Assembly: GCA_903828565.1 (NCBI GenBank)
Contig: CAIKMQ010000035.1
Location: 1 to 44,630, forward strand
Length of the DNA stretch: 44,630 nt
Direction of reading: 5' to 3'
DNA from: an uncultured Leptolinea sp.
GTDB lineage: Bacteria; Chloroflexota; Anaerolineae; Anaerolineales; Anaerolineaceae
Part shown: positions 25,209 to 33,036 of the stretch, piece by piece
How the letters are laid out: each line of letters starts with the position of its first letter
Position numbering within the stretch: the stretch's first letter is position 1
The notes under the pieces: model-generated
What the model was told of the DNA's origin: nothing
Databases searched by the model: none
Seen by the model: the letters and a program-made list of their open reading frames with translations, nothing else
Made by a program: the position numbers and the translations under genes

Positions 25209-26372
25209 TTAACTATTGCCTTTGGCACGATTGTGCGTCTGGCAGAGCATCTGGCAATTATCCATACTGGAAGAGCCTCCTTTACTCCAGGAGGCTACAT
25301 GGTCGGCATCCATTTCACTTTGCTTCCAGATTTTTCGCTTGTTGGCATCTGGACCTATGGCACATAGCGGGCAATTCGATTCATTTTTCGCTTTAGCGGA
25401 TGTAGTTTGCGCTTCATAAACAGTTTTCTTTGTCGCATCATCGAAGACACGCACCTCCAGCAACCTGGTATCTGCAGAACCGCCCAGAATATACTCAAAG
25501 ATGCCTTTACGCCTTTTAATATATGGATCGCCATACAGTTTATGTACCTGCGCTGAAACCGCTGCCGGGTTGTACGGGTTTAGGTGATACTGTACATACA
25601 TTCTGCCCCATTCCAACCCACACATTTCCGGCTCCACGTCGTCGAATACCCTTGAAACCCAATCTAACACACTGTTAAAGTATGTTTTTAACTCTGTAAT
25701 TTGATTATCGAAACGATGCAAGCTCATATAATCGCTGATATTACCCTGGCTGACCCAATCCAAAGCGCGCTCAAGATATTGTTGTCTCTTTTCACTGCCC
25801 GCAATATAGGCGCTCCATTTTTGAATATTGGCATTCTGGCTGTTGCTGAACTCCGTTTTTGCCAGGGTTACAAAAGGCCCTGAGTAAATGGCATTCAATA
25901 ATTCCTGGTCGTTGAGTGGCACACCGGCGATATTGATCGTTTTGAACCACTCTTTAATCTCACTTTCGTTACCCTCGCACTCATAAATTAAGAGTTGTGT
26001 TGTCGAGATCAGGCTTTGTTTATCAGAAGCAATTCCACGAAAATACTGCTCCATTCCATTTTCATCTTTTACGGCAAATTTATTGGTGAAGTAACGCCCA
26101 AAACTGGTGATGCGCTGCTGTCCGTCCAGCACTTCCAGGCTGCCATCCGACTTTTTATTGAAGTAGAACAGACCTAACGGGTATCCTTTTAACAGCGAAT
26201 GTATGACAGCCACATCCCTTTTACCATCTGCATAGATGTAATTGCGTTGATACTCGGGTTGGATAGTGAGTTGACCGGATAGACCAAACAACCCCTTGCC
26301 TTCCAGTTCGTTGTAGATGAAACCCTTACAAATGTCTGCGACTGTAATATCTGTTCGTAGCGTCGTTTTCAT
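25209..26372 (-). CDS. DUF262 and HNH endonuclease domain protein, restriction/defence component
   Basis: A 387-residue protein. The N-terminal half is a DUF262 ParB-like domain with PEYQRNYIY and [12 protein letters not shown] (the DGQQR signature). A helical middle follows. The C terminus is an HNH nuclease with paired CPLC and CQTH cysteine/His sets around [20 protein letters not shown]. This is the layout of DUF262-HNH proteins found in defence loci (GmrSD-like branch). Here it lies four bases overlapped downstream of an EcoRI-like adenine methyltransferase, so it is probably the nuclease of a restriction-modification unit. A nucleotide or modified-DNA requirement typical for DUF262 enzymes may apply; the specificity is unknown. 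It is A+T-richer than its neighbours. Confidence 0.85.
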   Translation of the reverse strand: MKTTLRTDITVADICKGFIYNELEGKGLFGLSGQLTIQPEYQRNYIYADGKRDVAVIHSLLKGYPLGLFYFNKKSDGSLEVLDGQQRITSFGRYFTNKFAVKDENGMEQYFRGIASDKQSLISTTQLLIYECEGNESEIKEWFKTINIAGVPLNDQELLNAIYSGPFVTLAKTEFSNSQNANIQKWSAYIAGSEKRQQYLERALDWVSQGNISDYMSLHRFDNQITELKTYFNSVLDWVSRVFDDVEPEMCGLEWGRMYVQYHLNPYNPAAVSAQVHKLYGDPYIKRRKGIFEYILGGSADTRLLEVRVFDDATKKTVYEAQTTSAKAKNESNCPLCAIGPDANKRKIWKQSEMDADHVASWSKGGSSSMDNCQMLCQTHNRAKGNS

Positions 26373-27472
26373 GCTTCTGCCCTCCTGACTTTAATGAATA
26401 TACGTTTATACACCCTCTCACCCCTTACAATTGGTTGCGAAAACTTACTCTTTGCATCCCAAAGCCCAACAGAGAAGCCCTTACCTTCACTTTCCGTTGC
26501 CCCAACAATTACAAACTGTTCAGGTGAATACTTATCCAAAAAGCTGATGGGCACGCCCATCACGCCGGGATAATCAGACGGGATGGCATCGGTGTATGGG
26601 ACTTCGATCGCGTCGTAGTTATCATATTTTACATAACCCACCCCAGTGATCTCTTTATGCTTACTGTATTTCAGGTTCTCTTCCATCGTCATTAATGGCA
26701 GGGGTTTGTGACGCCTGCCGTGATCCAAATTGGTAAACCAACATACTCCTGGCACGCGGTTGACTTTACTCCCGTTAGCAAATCGCTCAAATTTATACGA
26801 TTCCGCATAAACAAAACCCTCGGGGACAAGGAAGTACATACCTGTGTTAAAGTTGGTCGAACCTAACCACACCTTATTCCCTTTAATTAATGGGAAGACA
26901 TCTTTGTATGTAATGGCATTCATGTTGCCGATTATCAAAAATTTTTTATTTCCTTGCACAATCCAGTTTAGAAACTCGCGAAACAAGGAGAATGGCGGGT
27001 TGGTAATGATGATATCTGCCTGATCGCGCAACTCTTTTATCTCCTTGCTTCGAAAATCCCCATCGCCATCCAGGTAATGCCATTCCAGGTCATCCACATT
27101 CACTTTCTGGTCCCCCGTCTTATCGTGAGTTAACGTAAAGATCTTACCATTCTTTGTGGTTTTCCCTGCGTCATATTGCGGGGCGGCAGTTTCAAACAGG
27201 GTGGGTAGGTATGCGTTTTTATAGGTTTTACTGTCAACGGCATAACTGGTGCTGATCAATTTCTTCAACCCGAGCCCCCCGAAATTCTGTGCAAAATATC
27301 TGGTAAAGTTGCTCCACTCCGGGTCGTCACAGGGTAACAGCACAGTTTTTCCCCTGAACACATCGGGATTGTATTCAAGATAAGCTGACATTTCCTTCTC
27401 AATATCGGGATATTGTGTGTAAAACTCGTCGTTCTTGGCGTTTTTTGCCTGCGAGAGAGTATTGTTGGCCAT
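26369..27472 (-). CDS. Adenine-specific DNA methyltransferase, EcoRI family
   Basis: A 367-residue N6-adenine methyltransferase. The start [19 protein letters not shown], then [26 protein letters not shown], match the special N-terminal motif I of the M.EcoRI type. The catalytic motif IV is NPPF (in [16 protein letters not shown]). The rest ([30 protein letters not shown]) also fits the family. It would protect host DNA from the nuclease encoded four bases overlapping downstream. Recognition need not be GAATTC; that sequence is present several times in the window. The gene is A+T-richer than the flanking genes, as for mobile R-M systems, but I see no integrase or repeat ends. Confidence 0.9.
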   Translation of the reverse strand: MANNTLSQAKNAKNDEFYTQYPDIEKEMSAYLEYNPDVFRGKTVLLPCDDPEWSNFTRYFAQNFGGLGLKKLISTSYAVDSKTYKNAYLPTLFETAAPQYDAGKTTKNGKIFTLTHDKTGDQKVNVDDLEWHYLDGDGDFRSKEIKELRDQADIIITNPPFSLFREFLNWIVQGNKKFLIIGNMNAITYKDVFPLIKGNKVWLGSTNFNTGMYFLVPEGFVYAESYKFERFANGSKVNRVPGVCWFTNLDHGRRHKPLPLMTMEENLKYSKHKEITGVGYVKYDNYDAIEVPYTDAIPSDYPGVMGVPISFLDKYSPEQFVIVGATESEGKGFSVGLWDAKSKFSQPIVRGERVYKRIFIKVRRAEA

Positions 27473-27500
27473 GGAGAATCCAATCTTGTGCTGATATTTA

Positions 27501-27523
27501 AATAATTGTAGCGGAGAATTATT
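27501..27523. promoter_or_regulatory. Inverted repeat in the promoter region of the methyltransferase
   Basis: AATAATT (27501-27507), 9-base spacer, AATTATT (27517-27523). It lies 30-50 bases before the methyltransferase ATG and overlaps a minus-strand TACAAT (27505-27510). It could be an operator for autoregulation, though no controller protein gene is present. The rest of 27473-27734 holds no gene that I recognise. Confidence 0.3.
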
Positions 27524-27734
27524 ATTTAAGATTGACGGTAATTCCAGTTTCTATTTCTGCTGAATCAGAAAAGCCACCTCCCTGCTGAAATATCACCACA
27601 CCCATTATACCTTGTCGGTTGCCTGTACATGCTTCAGTTCTTCAGTCGGCGATAGAAGTTCCACAGCATTTGTAATGTAGTAGGGGTGGTGGTAAACTAC
27701 TTGTGCTATTCTTACATACCCAAGGGACTTTTCT

Positions 27735-28838
27735 ATGGCCACTATTTTTCCATTTACCGCCCTGGTCGGGCAAGACCGCATGCGCCGGGCGCTCATTCTC
27801 AACGCGGTCAACCCGCGCATTGGCGGTGTGCTCATCCGCGGCGAGCGCGGCACAGCCAAATCCACCGCGGCACGCGCGCTGGCAGCCCTGCTGCCGGGTG
27901 TGGAGGTGGTTAGCGGCTGCCGCTTCGGCTGCGACCCCAACATCCCGCTCTCGTGGTGCACCGAGTGTAAAGAACGCGCGGCCGGCGGCGCCAAACTGCC
28001 GGTGGAAATAAAGGCCACGCCTTTCATCAACCTGCCGGTCTCAGCCACCGAAGACCGCGTGGTGGGCACGCTGGATATCGAGAAGGCCATCCAACAGGGT
28101 GTGCGCCATTTTGAACCCGGTGTGCTGGCAGCCGCCAACCGCGGCATGCTCTACATCGACGAGGTCAACCTGCTGGATGATCACGTGGTGGATGTTTTGC
28201 TGGATTCCGCCGCCATGGGCATGAACATCGTGGAGCGCGAAGGCATTTCCTTCTCGCACCCCGCGCGCTTCATCCTGGTGGGCACCATGAACCCCGAAGA
28301 AGGCGACCTGCGCCCGCAGCTGCTGGACCGCTTCGCCCTGTCCGTGGAGATCCGCGGCATCCGCGATGCGCGCGACCGTGTGAAGATCATGGAACGCAAC
28401 CTGGCGTATGAACTCGACCCCGATACCTTCCGCGCTTCTTTCAAAGAGCAGGAAGATGAACTTTCGCAGCGGATCGTGGCAGCCCGCAGCCTGTTGGACA
28501 GCGTGGCGTACACCAACCGCGACCTGCTTTCGATCGCCGCGTTGACCACCTCGCTGAATGTGGATGGGCACCGCTCCGACCTGGTGATCCTCAAAGCCGC
28601 GCGCGCCCAGGCAGCCTTTGAAGGCCGCCGTGCGATCAACCCGCGCGATATCGCCTTGGCAGCCGAACTGGCACTGCCGCACCGCATCAAACGCGGCCCC
28701 TTCCAGCAAACCGAGGTTACCGTGGAAGACCTGCAGGAGCGCATCAGCCAGTTGGAAGGCGAAGTGGAAGAAAGCCACCCGCAGCAGGCCGAAATGGACA
28801 GCTCGAGTGATGGAGAGGCTGAAAAAAAAAGCCCATAG
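27735..28838 (+). CDS. Magnesium/cobalt chelatase-type AAA+ ATPase subunit (ChlI/BchI-like)
   Basis: A 367-residue zero-frame product. FPFTALVGQDRMRRALI and the P-loop RGERGTAKSTAARAL open the AAA+ core, followed by a Cys-rich insert (GCRFGCDP, SWCTECK) typical of ChlI, Walker B GMLYIDEVNLLDDHVVD, and MNPEEGDLRPQLLDRFAL with the arginine finger region. A charged tail ends EAEKKSP at TAG 28836. The family drives metal insertion into tetrapyrroles together with a VWA subunit and a large ligase subunit. No cobalamin or chlorophyll gene is near, so the metal is undetermined. A run of nine A just before the stop can shift ribosomes into the VWA frame, giving a fused ChlI-ChlD-like protein of about 683 residues. 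Confidence 0.9.
   Translation: MATIFPFTALVGQDRMRRALILNAVNPRIGGVLIRGERGTAKSTAARALAALLPGVEVVSGCRFGCDPNIPLSWCTECKERAAGGAKLPVEIKATPFINLPVSATEDRVVGTLDIEKAIQQGVRHFEPGVLAAANRGMLYIDEVNLLDDHVVDVLLDSAAMGMNIVEREGISFSHPARFILVGTMNPEEGDLRPQLLDRFALSVEIRGIRDARDRVKIMERNLAYELDPDTFRASFKEQEDELSQRIVAARSLLDSVAYTNRDLLSIAALTTSLNVDGHRSDLVILKAARAQAAFEGRRAINPRDIALAAELALPHRIKRGPFQQTEVTVEDLQERISQLEGEVEESHPQQAEMDSSSDGEAEKKSP
28812..28831 (+). promoter_or_regulatory. Programmed -1 ribosomal frameshift site
   Basis: The zero frame reads GAA AAA AAA AGC over nine A (28822-28830) followed by G, a classical slippery run. GGAGAGG (28812-28818), an internal Shine-Dalgarno-like sequence, lies just before it, as in dnaX. A -1 shift enters the VWA frame, which opens after a TGA at 28820-28822 and has no ATG start. 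Without the shift, translation ends at TAG 28836. Confidence 0.72.
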
Positions 28839-29785
28839 AGGAAGAACAGGGGGAAGAGACACAGCAGTCGGGTGATCCGCGCCCGGTACAGAGCGTCTTC
28901 GATGAACGCAATGCCCGCTGGTGGGAAGGCGGGCAGCAGGTGAAGACCGGCGAAACTTTCCAACCGCGCCGGCTGGATACCCCCTTGGATAAAATGATGC
29001 GCCAGCACGGCGGCCGGCGCTCCCGCACGCATACCGACCGTAAACGCGGCCGTTATATTCAGGCACGCCCGTCCGATAATGCCACAGACCTCGCTTTCGA
29101 TGCCACCCTGCGAGCGGCTGCTCCGCACCAGAAGCGCCGGGTGGAACAGCGCAAACAGGTGGCCTTTGCCGTACAGCCGATGGATTATCACCGCAAGGTG
29201 CGCGTACGCCGCGCTGCCAACCTGGTCCTCTTTTTGGTGGATGCGTCTTGGTCCATGGCGGTAGCCGAGCGCATGTCCGCCACCAAAGGGGCCATTCTAT
29301 CCCTGTTGACCGATGCGTACCAGCGGCGCGACCGGGTGGGGCTGATTGTGTTCAACAAAGACCGCGCCACCCTGGTACTGCCCCCTACAAATTCAGTTTA
29401 CCTGGCGCAACGGGCCCTGGCGGATATCCCGGTGGGCGGCAAAACTCCCCTGCCGGCCGGCTTGAAGATGGCCTATGAGGTGCTCAAGCGGGAAAGCATT
29501 CTCCACCCCGACGTGCAACCGCTGCTGATCATCCTGACGGACGGTGCCGGTAATGTCGCAATTGGTGATTTGCCGCCCCAGGAGGAAGGTTACCGCTTTG
29601 CGGAACAGATCGCCTATGATAACTTGCGCAGTGTGGTCATCAACATGGAGCATGCCGCTTTTGATCAGGGGCTGGCTCAGACCCTGGCGGATCACCTGAA
29701 AGCGCCCTGTTATTCACTGACGGAACTCAAAGCGGAGAACCTGTACGATGCCGTCAAGAAGGAAATGAATGCCAGTATCAAATAG
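28823..29785 (+). CDS. VWA-domain chelatase subunit (ChlD-like part), expressed by -1 frameshift
   Basis: The frame is open from the A run to 29785. It reads a Glu/Gln/Pro-rich linker (KKKPIEEEQGEETQQ), then FDERNARWWEGG, a basic stretch (RHGG-like RSRTHTDRKRGR), and a von Willebrand A domain with a complete MIDAS start DASWS in LVLFLVDASWSMA, the conserved Thr in GGKTPLPAGL and ILTDG. This linker, basic strip and VWA order is the C-terminal half of ChlD/BchD. The first usable start codon is GTG 28940, but the conserved-looking sequence begins earlier, so independent initiation would lose about 39 residues. I therefore take it as the second half of a frameshifted single gene. Independent initiation at 28940 remains possible. 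Confidence 0.82.
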   Translation, partial: KKKPIEEEQGEETQQSGDPRPVQSVFDERNARWWEGGQQVKTGETFQPRRLDTPLDKMMRQHGGRRSRTHTDRKRGRYIQARPSDNATDLAFDATLRAAAPHQKRRVEQRKQVAFAVQPMDYHRKVRVRRAANLVLFLVDASWSMAVAERMSATKGAILSLLTDAYQRRDRVGLIVFNKDRATLVLPPTNSVYLAQRALADIPVGGKTPLPAGLKMAYEVLKRESILHPDVQPLLIILTDGAGNVAIGDLPPQEEGYRFAEQIAYDNLRSVVINMEHAAFDQGLAQTLADHLKAPCYSLTELKAENLYDAVKKEMNASIK

Positions 29786-29796
29786 CCCCGGCGATT

Positions 29797-29805
29797 TGAT
29801 ATAAT
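29797..29805 (+). promoter_or_regulatory. Extended -10 promoter of the SHOCT-like gene
   Basis: TGATATAAT lies 17 bases before the ATG at 29823, with CGGAGTGA (29811-29818) as ribosome site. The transcript leader would be very short. Confidence 0.45.
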
Positions 29806-29822
29806 GCAAACGGAGTGACCGT

Positions 29823-30206
29823 ATGGCAACGAGCGTGGAACGCCTGAAGATCTTAAAACTGGTGCAGGAAGGCAAGCTGACAGCCGAAGAAGGAATTGAG
29901 CTGTTGGACCTGCTTGGCGCGAAAACACCTGCAGGCAAAGCCAACCCGGCTGAACCTCAACCCGCCGTTGCCCAGTGGTTCCGCGTGGTGGTGACGGATA
30001 CCACTACCGGGAAGATCCGCGTGAATGTCCGGTTGCCGATCAGCCTGGTAAATGCAGGCATGAAGATGGGTGCGCGCTTCTCCCCGCAGGTGGAGGGCCT
30101 GGATCGCGAAACCCTCTCCGCTTTCATCAATAATGGCATCACCGGTAAAGTTGTAGACGTGCGCGATGAGCAGGATGGCGAGCACGTGGAAGTTTTCATC
30201 GAATGA
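29823..30206 (+). CDS. SHOCT-like/YvlB-N-terminal-like small protein
   Basis: A 127-residue soluble protein. Residues 1-35 form two short helices (ERLKILKLVQEGKLTAEEGIE) seen at the N terminus of YvlB/DUF4097-type proteins, and related to SHOCT. The remainder has beta-rich content (FRVVVTDTTTGKIRVNVRLP). Two such elements plus the following membrane protein suggest a small envelope-stress or oligomerising pair, but no function is established. The next gene starts 27 bases downstream on the same strand. Confidence 0.6.
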   Translation: MATSVERLKILKLVQEGKLTAEEGIELLDLLGAKTPAGKANPAEPQPAVAQWFRVVVTDTTTGKIRVNVRLPISLVNAGMKMGARFSPQVEGLDRETLSAFINNGITGKVVDVRDEQDGEHVEVFIE

Positions 30207-30233
30207 TCTCCCGAAAAAAGGAAAACCGACCCA

Positions 30234-30599
30234 ATGGATACCTATCTTCTGATCAAGATTGTCATCTTTGCTGTCATCGTGGCGCTCATTTATTTCTTCA
30301 TGCGCCGTAGGAAATGGGCGCGCAGCCGCACCGCTGACGTACTGCAGACGCGCATTGCCGATCTGACAGCCGGCGGTATGGCTGAAATAGATGCGGAAAA
30401 ACTGGCCATCAACGAACTGCGAGGCAGTATGTTGGCACGCCAGAAGAAGGTATCCATCTACATGGGCGCGGTCTGGATCATATTCGGCTTGGTATTCTAC
30501 GCGCAGAGCAAAACGTTGGATGTGACCACGATTGCGCTGGTCACCCTGGGAGCCATCCAGGTGATTACCGGCCTGCTGATCAAGCCACAAAAGAAATGA
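30234..30599 (+). CDS. Small membrane protein of unknown function
   Basis: A 121-residue protein with one N-terminal membrane helix (LIKIVIFAVIVALIYFFM) followed by basic residues, a soluble helical stretch (about 25-75), and two C-terminal hydrophobic helices (GAVWIIFGLVFY and TIALVTLGAIQVITGLLI). I recognise no family. It follows the SHOCT-like gene and probably shares its transcript. Its TGA lies in the left arm of a perfect palindrome whose right arm contains the stop of the convergent NifU-like gene. Confidence 0.65.
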   Translation: MDTYLLIKIVIFAVIVALIYFFMRRRKWARSRTADVLQTRIADLTAGGMAEIDAEKLAINELRGSMLARQKKVSIYMGAVWIIFGLVFYAQSKTLDVTTIALVTLGAIQVITGLLIKPQKK

Positions 30600-30614
30600 C
30601 CCCCGCGGGGGTCA
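30597..30614. repeat. Perfect palindrome covering two convergent stop codons
   Basis: TGACCCCC-GC-GGGGGTCA. The TGA at 30597-30599 ends the plus-strand gene and the TCA at 30612-30614 is the minus-strand stop. It could act as a compact bidirectional terminator stem, although no T run follows. Confidence 0.6.
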
Positions 30615-30863
30615 CTCTACTGCTTCGACGCTCTCGATATCCGGGAAGAATTGCCGGATGGTGCCTTCCACCCAACCGTGGAGGGTATTAGGCGATAGCG
30701 GGCAGCCCAGGCAGGCACCCCCCAAGCGTACCCGCACTTTCTTTCCATCAAACGATACCAGTTCCACGGCGCCGCCGTGGTAGATTTCTATATATGCGTT
30801 CAGTTGAGAGATCAACGCCTGCATGCGGATGTTCTCAGGGAAATCGGGCATGGTCAGGTTCAT
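30612..30863 (-). CDS. NifU C-terminal domain protein, Fe-S cluster scaffold
   Basis: An 83-residue protein of the Nfu/NifU C-terminal type that holds a labile [4Fe-4S] cluster through CxxC (GGACLGCPLS). It has the usual surroundings (GGAVELVSFDGKKVRVRLGGAC). A longer frame reaches 31004, but that part overlaps the cNMP-domain gene and is without similarity; the ATG at 30863 has GGAGGAAGG directly before it and overlaps the upstream stop as ATGA. It is thus translationally coupled to the cyclic-nucleotide-domain gene, an unusual pairing. Confidence 0.9.
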   Translation of the reverse strand: MNLTMPDFPENIRMQALISQLNAYIEIYHGGAVELVSFDGKKVRVRLGGACLGCPLSPNTLHGWVEGTIRQFFPDIESVEAVE

Positions 30864-31345
30864 CCTTCCTCCCGGTGGGCTTTCCCACCCAGGTTGTGAG
30901 CCAACATTTGCATGATCTTTTCGTTGGTGTTTGAAAGCCGTTCCGCGATGACCGCGGCCAGGCGCTCCAGCACGATGATGCCGGTGTCGGGGAATGTCTC
31001 GCACATCCGCTGCAGTTCACGGCCGCGGAAACGCAGCGTCTCGCACGGTTGGCTGCAGATGGCGGCAGAGGTATAGATGGCTCGCCCTAACACAGAAGAC
31101 CAGCCGCACACCCCGCCTTCTTCCACGCGTGTCACCATAATATCTTCGCCATCGTACGGCTTGAAGCGGATGCTGACCTCGCCGCTGAGGACGATGTAAA
31201 GGAATTCTGCATACTGGTCCTGCTCGAAGAGCTTTTCCCCCAGCGCAAAAGTGCACGGCACCGCCAGGCGGGCCAGCGAATCCAGCTGGTCGTCCGTCAG
31301 TCCGTGGAACAATTCTGTTTGAATGAGCCGTTCTTTAATGATCAC
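30860..31345 (-). CDS. Cyclic-nucleotide-binding (Crp/Fnr-type sensor) domain protein without HTH
   Basis: A 161-residue protein made of one cNMP-binding beta barrel (LFHGLTDDQLDSLARLA, FLYIVLSGEVSIRF, VEEGGVCGWSSVL) and a helix that would normally lead into a helix-turn-helix. The protein ends after MQMLAHNLGGKAHREEG, so there is no DNA-binding domain. The phosphate-binding cassette is altered, so true cAMP binding is doubtful. It is coupled to a NifU-like Fe-S scaffold by a four-base overlap; a redox or Fe-S-linked function is my guess. Confidence 0.85.
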   Translation of the reverse strand: MIIKERLIQTELFHGLTDDQLDSLARLAVPCTFALGEKLFEQDQYAEFLYIVLSGEVSIRFKPYDGEDIMVTRVEEGGVCGWSSVLGRAIYTSAAICSQPCETLRFRGRELQRMCETFPDTGIIVLERLAAVIAERLSNTNEKIMQMLAHNLGGKAHREEG

Positions 31346-31480
31346 ATCCTAACTATATCCCAATTTATCCAGCAGGACTAGTGGCACATGTACCGTCTCT
31401 TCAGTAGTTTGTCCTGCCTGGCTGCCACTTTTTTGGTTTATCGGCATCCAATGTATAGCAAATTATATGGAGGTATTTTG

Positions 31481-31876
31481 ATGGAACTTGTGATCGATTT
31501 TCCCGGCGGGGCGAAGGTAGATGCCCATTTCAGTGGTTTTACGGTCAAGACCGACCAGCCGGCGTATGCCGGTGGAGAAGGTTCTGCGCCGGCACCCTTC
31601 GGTGTCTTTCTGGCATCCATCGGCACCTGCGCGGGGATCTATGTCCTCGGCTTTTGCCGGCAGCGCGGGCTTCCCACCGACGGCATCCGCATCATTCAGC
31701 GGGTTGGCTCCAACCCCACCACCGGCATGGTGGATCAGATCGCGCTGGAGATCGAAGTACCCGCAAGTTTTCCCGCCAAGTACCACGATGCGCTGGTGCG
31801 TTCCGCGGATCAGTGCGCTGTCAAGAAGCACCTGGAGAATCCGCCGAAGTTCAATGTCTATACGGTGGTGAAATAG
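31481..31876 (+). CDS. OsmC family protein
   Basis: A 131-residue OsmC/Ohr-fold protein, a dimeric thiol peroxidase-like family acting on organic hydroperoxides, or of unknown substrate. The two reactive Cys positions are in FLASIGTCAGIYVLGF and RSADQCAVKKHLENPP. An open frame starts at 31388, but GGAGG at 31469-31473 in front of the ATG at 31481 and the family N terminus (MELVIDFPGG) define the start. The ending HLENPPKF is typical of the YhfA-like branch. A strong terminator follows. Confidence 0.9.
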   Translation: MELVIDFPGGAKVDAHFSGFTVKTDQPAYAGGEGSAPAPFGVFLASIGTCAGIYVLGFCRQRGLPTDGIRIIQRVGSNPTTGMVDQIALEIEVPASFPAKYHDALVRSADQCAVKKHLENPPKFNVYTVVK

Positions 31877-31885
31877 ATACAGTAT

Positions 31886-31916
31886 CAAGAGCCTGGCAAC
31901 AGGCTCTTGTTTTTTT
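31886..31916 (+). terminator. Rho-independent terminator after the osmC-like gene
   Basis: CAAGAGCCTG (31886-31895), GCAA loop, CAGGCTCTTG (31900-31909) and seven T (31910-31916). Confidence 0.95.
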
Positions 31917-31953
31917 GTACCCACAGCAGAAACCGGGTGTTATCTCTATACAG

Positions 31954-31982
31954 GTGACGCCCCGGGTGAAAACCTATATAAT
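31954..31982 (+). promoter_or_regulatory. Promoter of the small helical protein gene
   Basis: GTGACG (31954-31959), 17-base spacer, TATAAT (31977-31982), followed by AGGAGGT (31994-32000) and the ATG at 32005. The predicted leader is about 15 bases. Confidence 0.6.
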
Positions 31983-32004
31983 GAATGGGTAACAGGAGGT
32001 AACT

Positions 32005-32319
32005 ATGAAAACACCGGTACAGTACGAACATGACCTGACTGCCCTGCGTGAAATGCTGCAGGCATCCGCCCCGGCAGAGCAGAAAAAAGCAGTGGTTGAG
32101 CAGGCAACCCGCCTGGAAGGCCAGCTGGCATTGGATATCCGCTCTTTGCAGGCACAATTTCGTTCGCGGGCAGTTTCGCGCATCGCTTCGGCAGCCAAAA
32201 AGGCGGGAAAAGACATAGCCTCGGCTGACCGCAAGCTGGCTGAGGAAGAAAGCGCGCGGCTGGAGCCTTACCGCAAACTGATCGAATCCGTCCGCGCATT
32301 ATTGAAGGAAGCAGCCTGA
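32005..32319 (+). CDS. Small helical protein of unknown function
   Basis: A 104-residue, highly charged, Ala/Glu/Lys/Arg-rich protein predicted to be almost wholly helical, likely a coiled coil (ALREMLQASAPAEQKKAVVEQ and ARLEPYRKLIESVRALLKEA). It contains no Cys or Trp. A clear promoter, a perfect AGGAGGT ribosome site, and isolation between a terminator and the next gene show that it is a true gene. I recognise no family. Confidence 0.7.
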   Translation: MKTPVQYEHDLTALREMLQASAPAEQKKAVVEQATRLEGQLALDIRSLQAQFRSRAVSRIASAAKKAGKDIASADRKLAEEESARLEPYRKLIESVRALLKEAA

Positions 32320-32343
32320 TCAGGCAGCAGGGGATCTGGCGTT

Positions 32344-33030
32344 ATGCGTATCTATTTCATCCGGCATGCGCAGTCACTGAATAACGCGCTGCAGCAGCAG
32401 ACCAACTCGCGCTTTGGCCGGCTGGCTGACCCGGATCTGACGACCATTGGCAAACAGCAGGCGGCAGTTCTGGCGGCCTTATTCTACGACCGTCAAGATT
32501 CTTTGCCGGTGGATGTGTTGTACTGCAGCCTGATGCAGCGCGCCATTCAGACGGCCCTGCCCGTAGCCGCCAGCCTGGGGCTGGCACCGCACGGCCTGTA
32601 CGATTCGCACGAATCCGGCGGCCTGTACCTGGACGATTCAGCCACACGCGAGCCGGTCGGCCAACCCGGCACGACGCCGGATGAACTGCGGTGTCGTTAC
32701 CCGACGCTGGTTCTGCCTGACGACCTGAATACCGACGGGTGGTGGAACCGCCCCTATGAAACGATTGCAGAGCGCATAGAGCGGGCTCACCGCCTGGTAA
32801 CCTTCCTGCGTGAGACCCACGGCAGCCGCAATCAATCACTGGCGCTGATCAGCCACCAGGGATTCTTCAATCATTTCTTTTTTGCGCTACTGGGTATCGA
32901 GCGGCCGGCGGGATTCTGGTTCACCCTGAACAATATCAGCCTGACCTGCCTGGATGTGACCGGCGATCGTGTGAACGCCGTCTTTATCAACCGGATGGAT
33001 CACGTCCGCCCGGAACTGTGGACCTGGTAA
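32344..33030 (+). CDS. Histidine phosphatase (phosphoglycerate mutase-like) family protein
   Basis: A 228-residue enzyme of the histidine phosphatase superfamily. The phospho-acceptor His is in YFIRHAQSLNN (RHxx motif with Gln in place of the more frequent Gly/Ala-Glu), the second Arg in YCSLMQRAIQTALPVA, and the second catalytic His in LALISHQGFFNHFF. A small insert around residues 80-110 may cover the site. It may dephosphorylate a sugar phosphate or phosphoester; the specific substrate is not clear. It converges on surE with only six bases between stops. Confidence 0.9.
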   Translation: MRIYFIRHAQSLNNALQQQTNSRFGRLADPDLTTIGKQQAAVLAALFYDRQDSLPVDVLYCSLMQRAIQTALPVAASLGLAPHGLYDSHESGGLYLDDSATREPVGQPGTTPDELRCRYPTLVLPDDLNTDGWWNRPYETIAERIERAHRLVTFLRETHGSRNQSLALISHQGFFNHFFFALLGIERPAGFWFTLNNISLTCLDVTGDRVNAVFINRMDHVRPELWTW

Positions 33031-33036
33031 ACCCGC

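Noticed and set aside
26369-27472. Assumption that the methyltransferase recognises GAATTC because it is EcoRI-like
   Set aside because: GAATTC occurs repeatedly in the window (for example near 3015, 13804, 31202), and family membership does not fix the motif, so no specificity is claimed.
31388-31480. N-terminal extension of the OsmC protein
   Set aside because: The GGAGG site and family N terminus place the start at 31481; the extension is not conserved in character.
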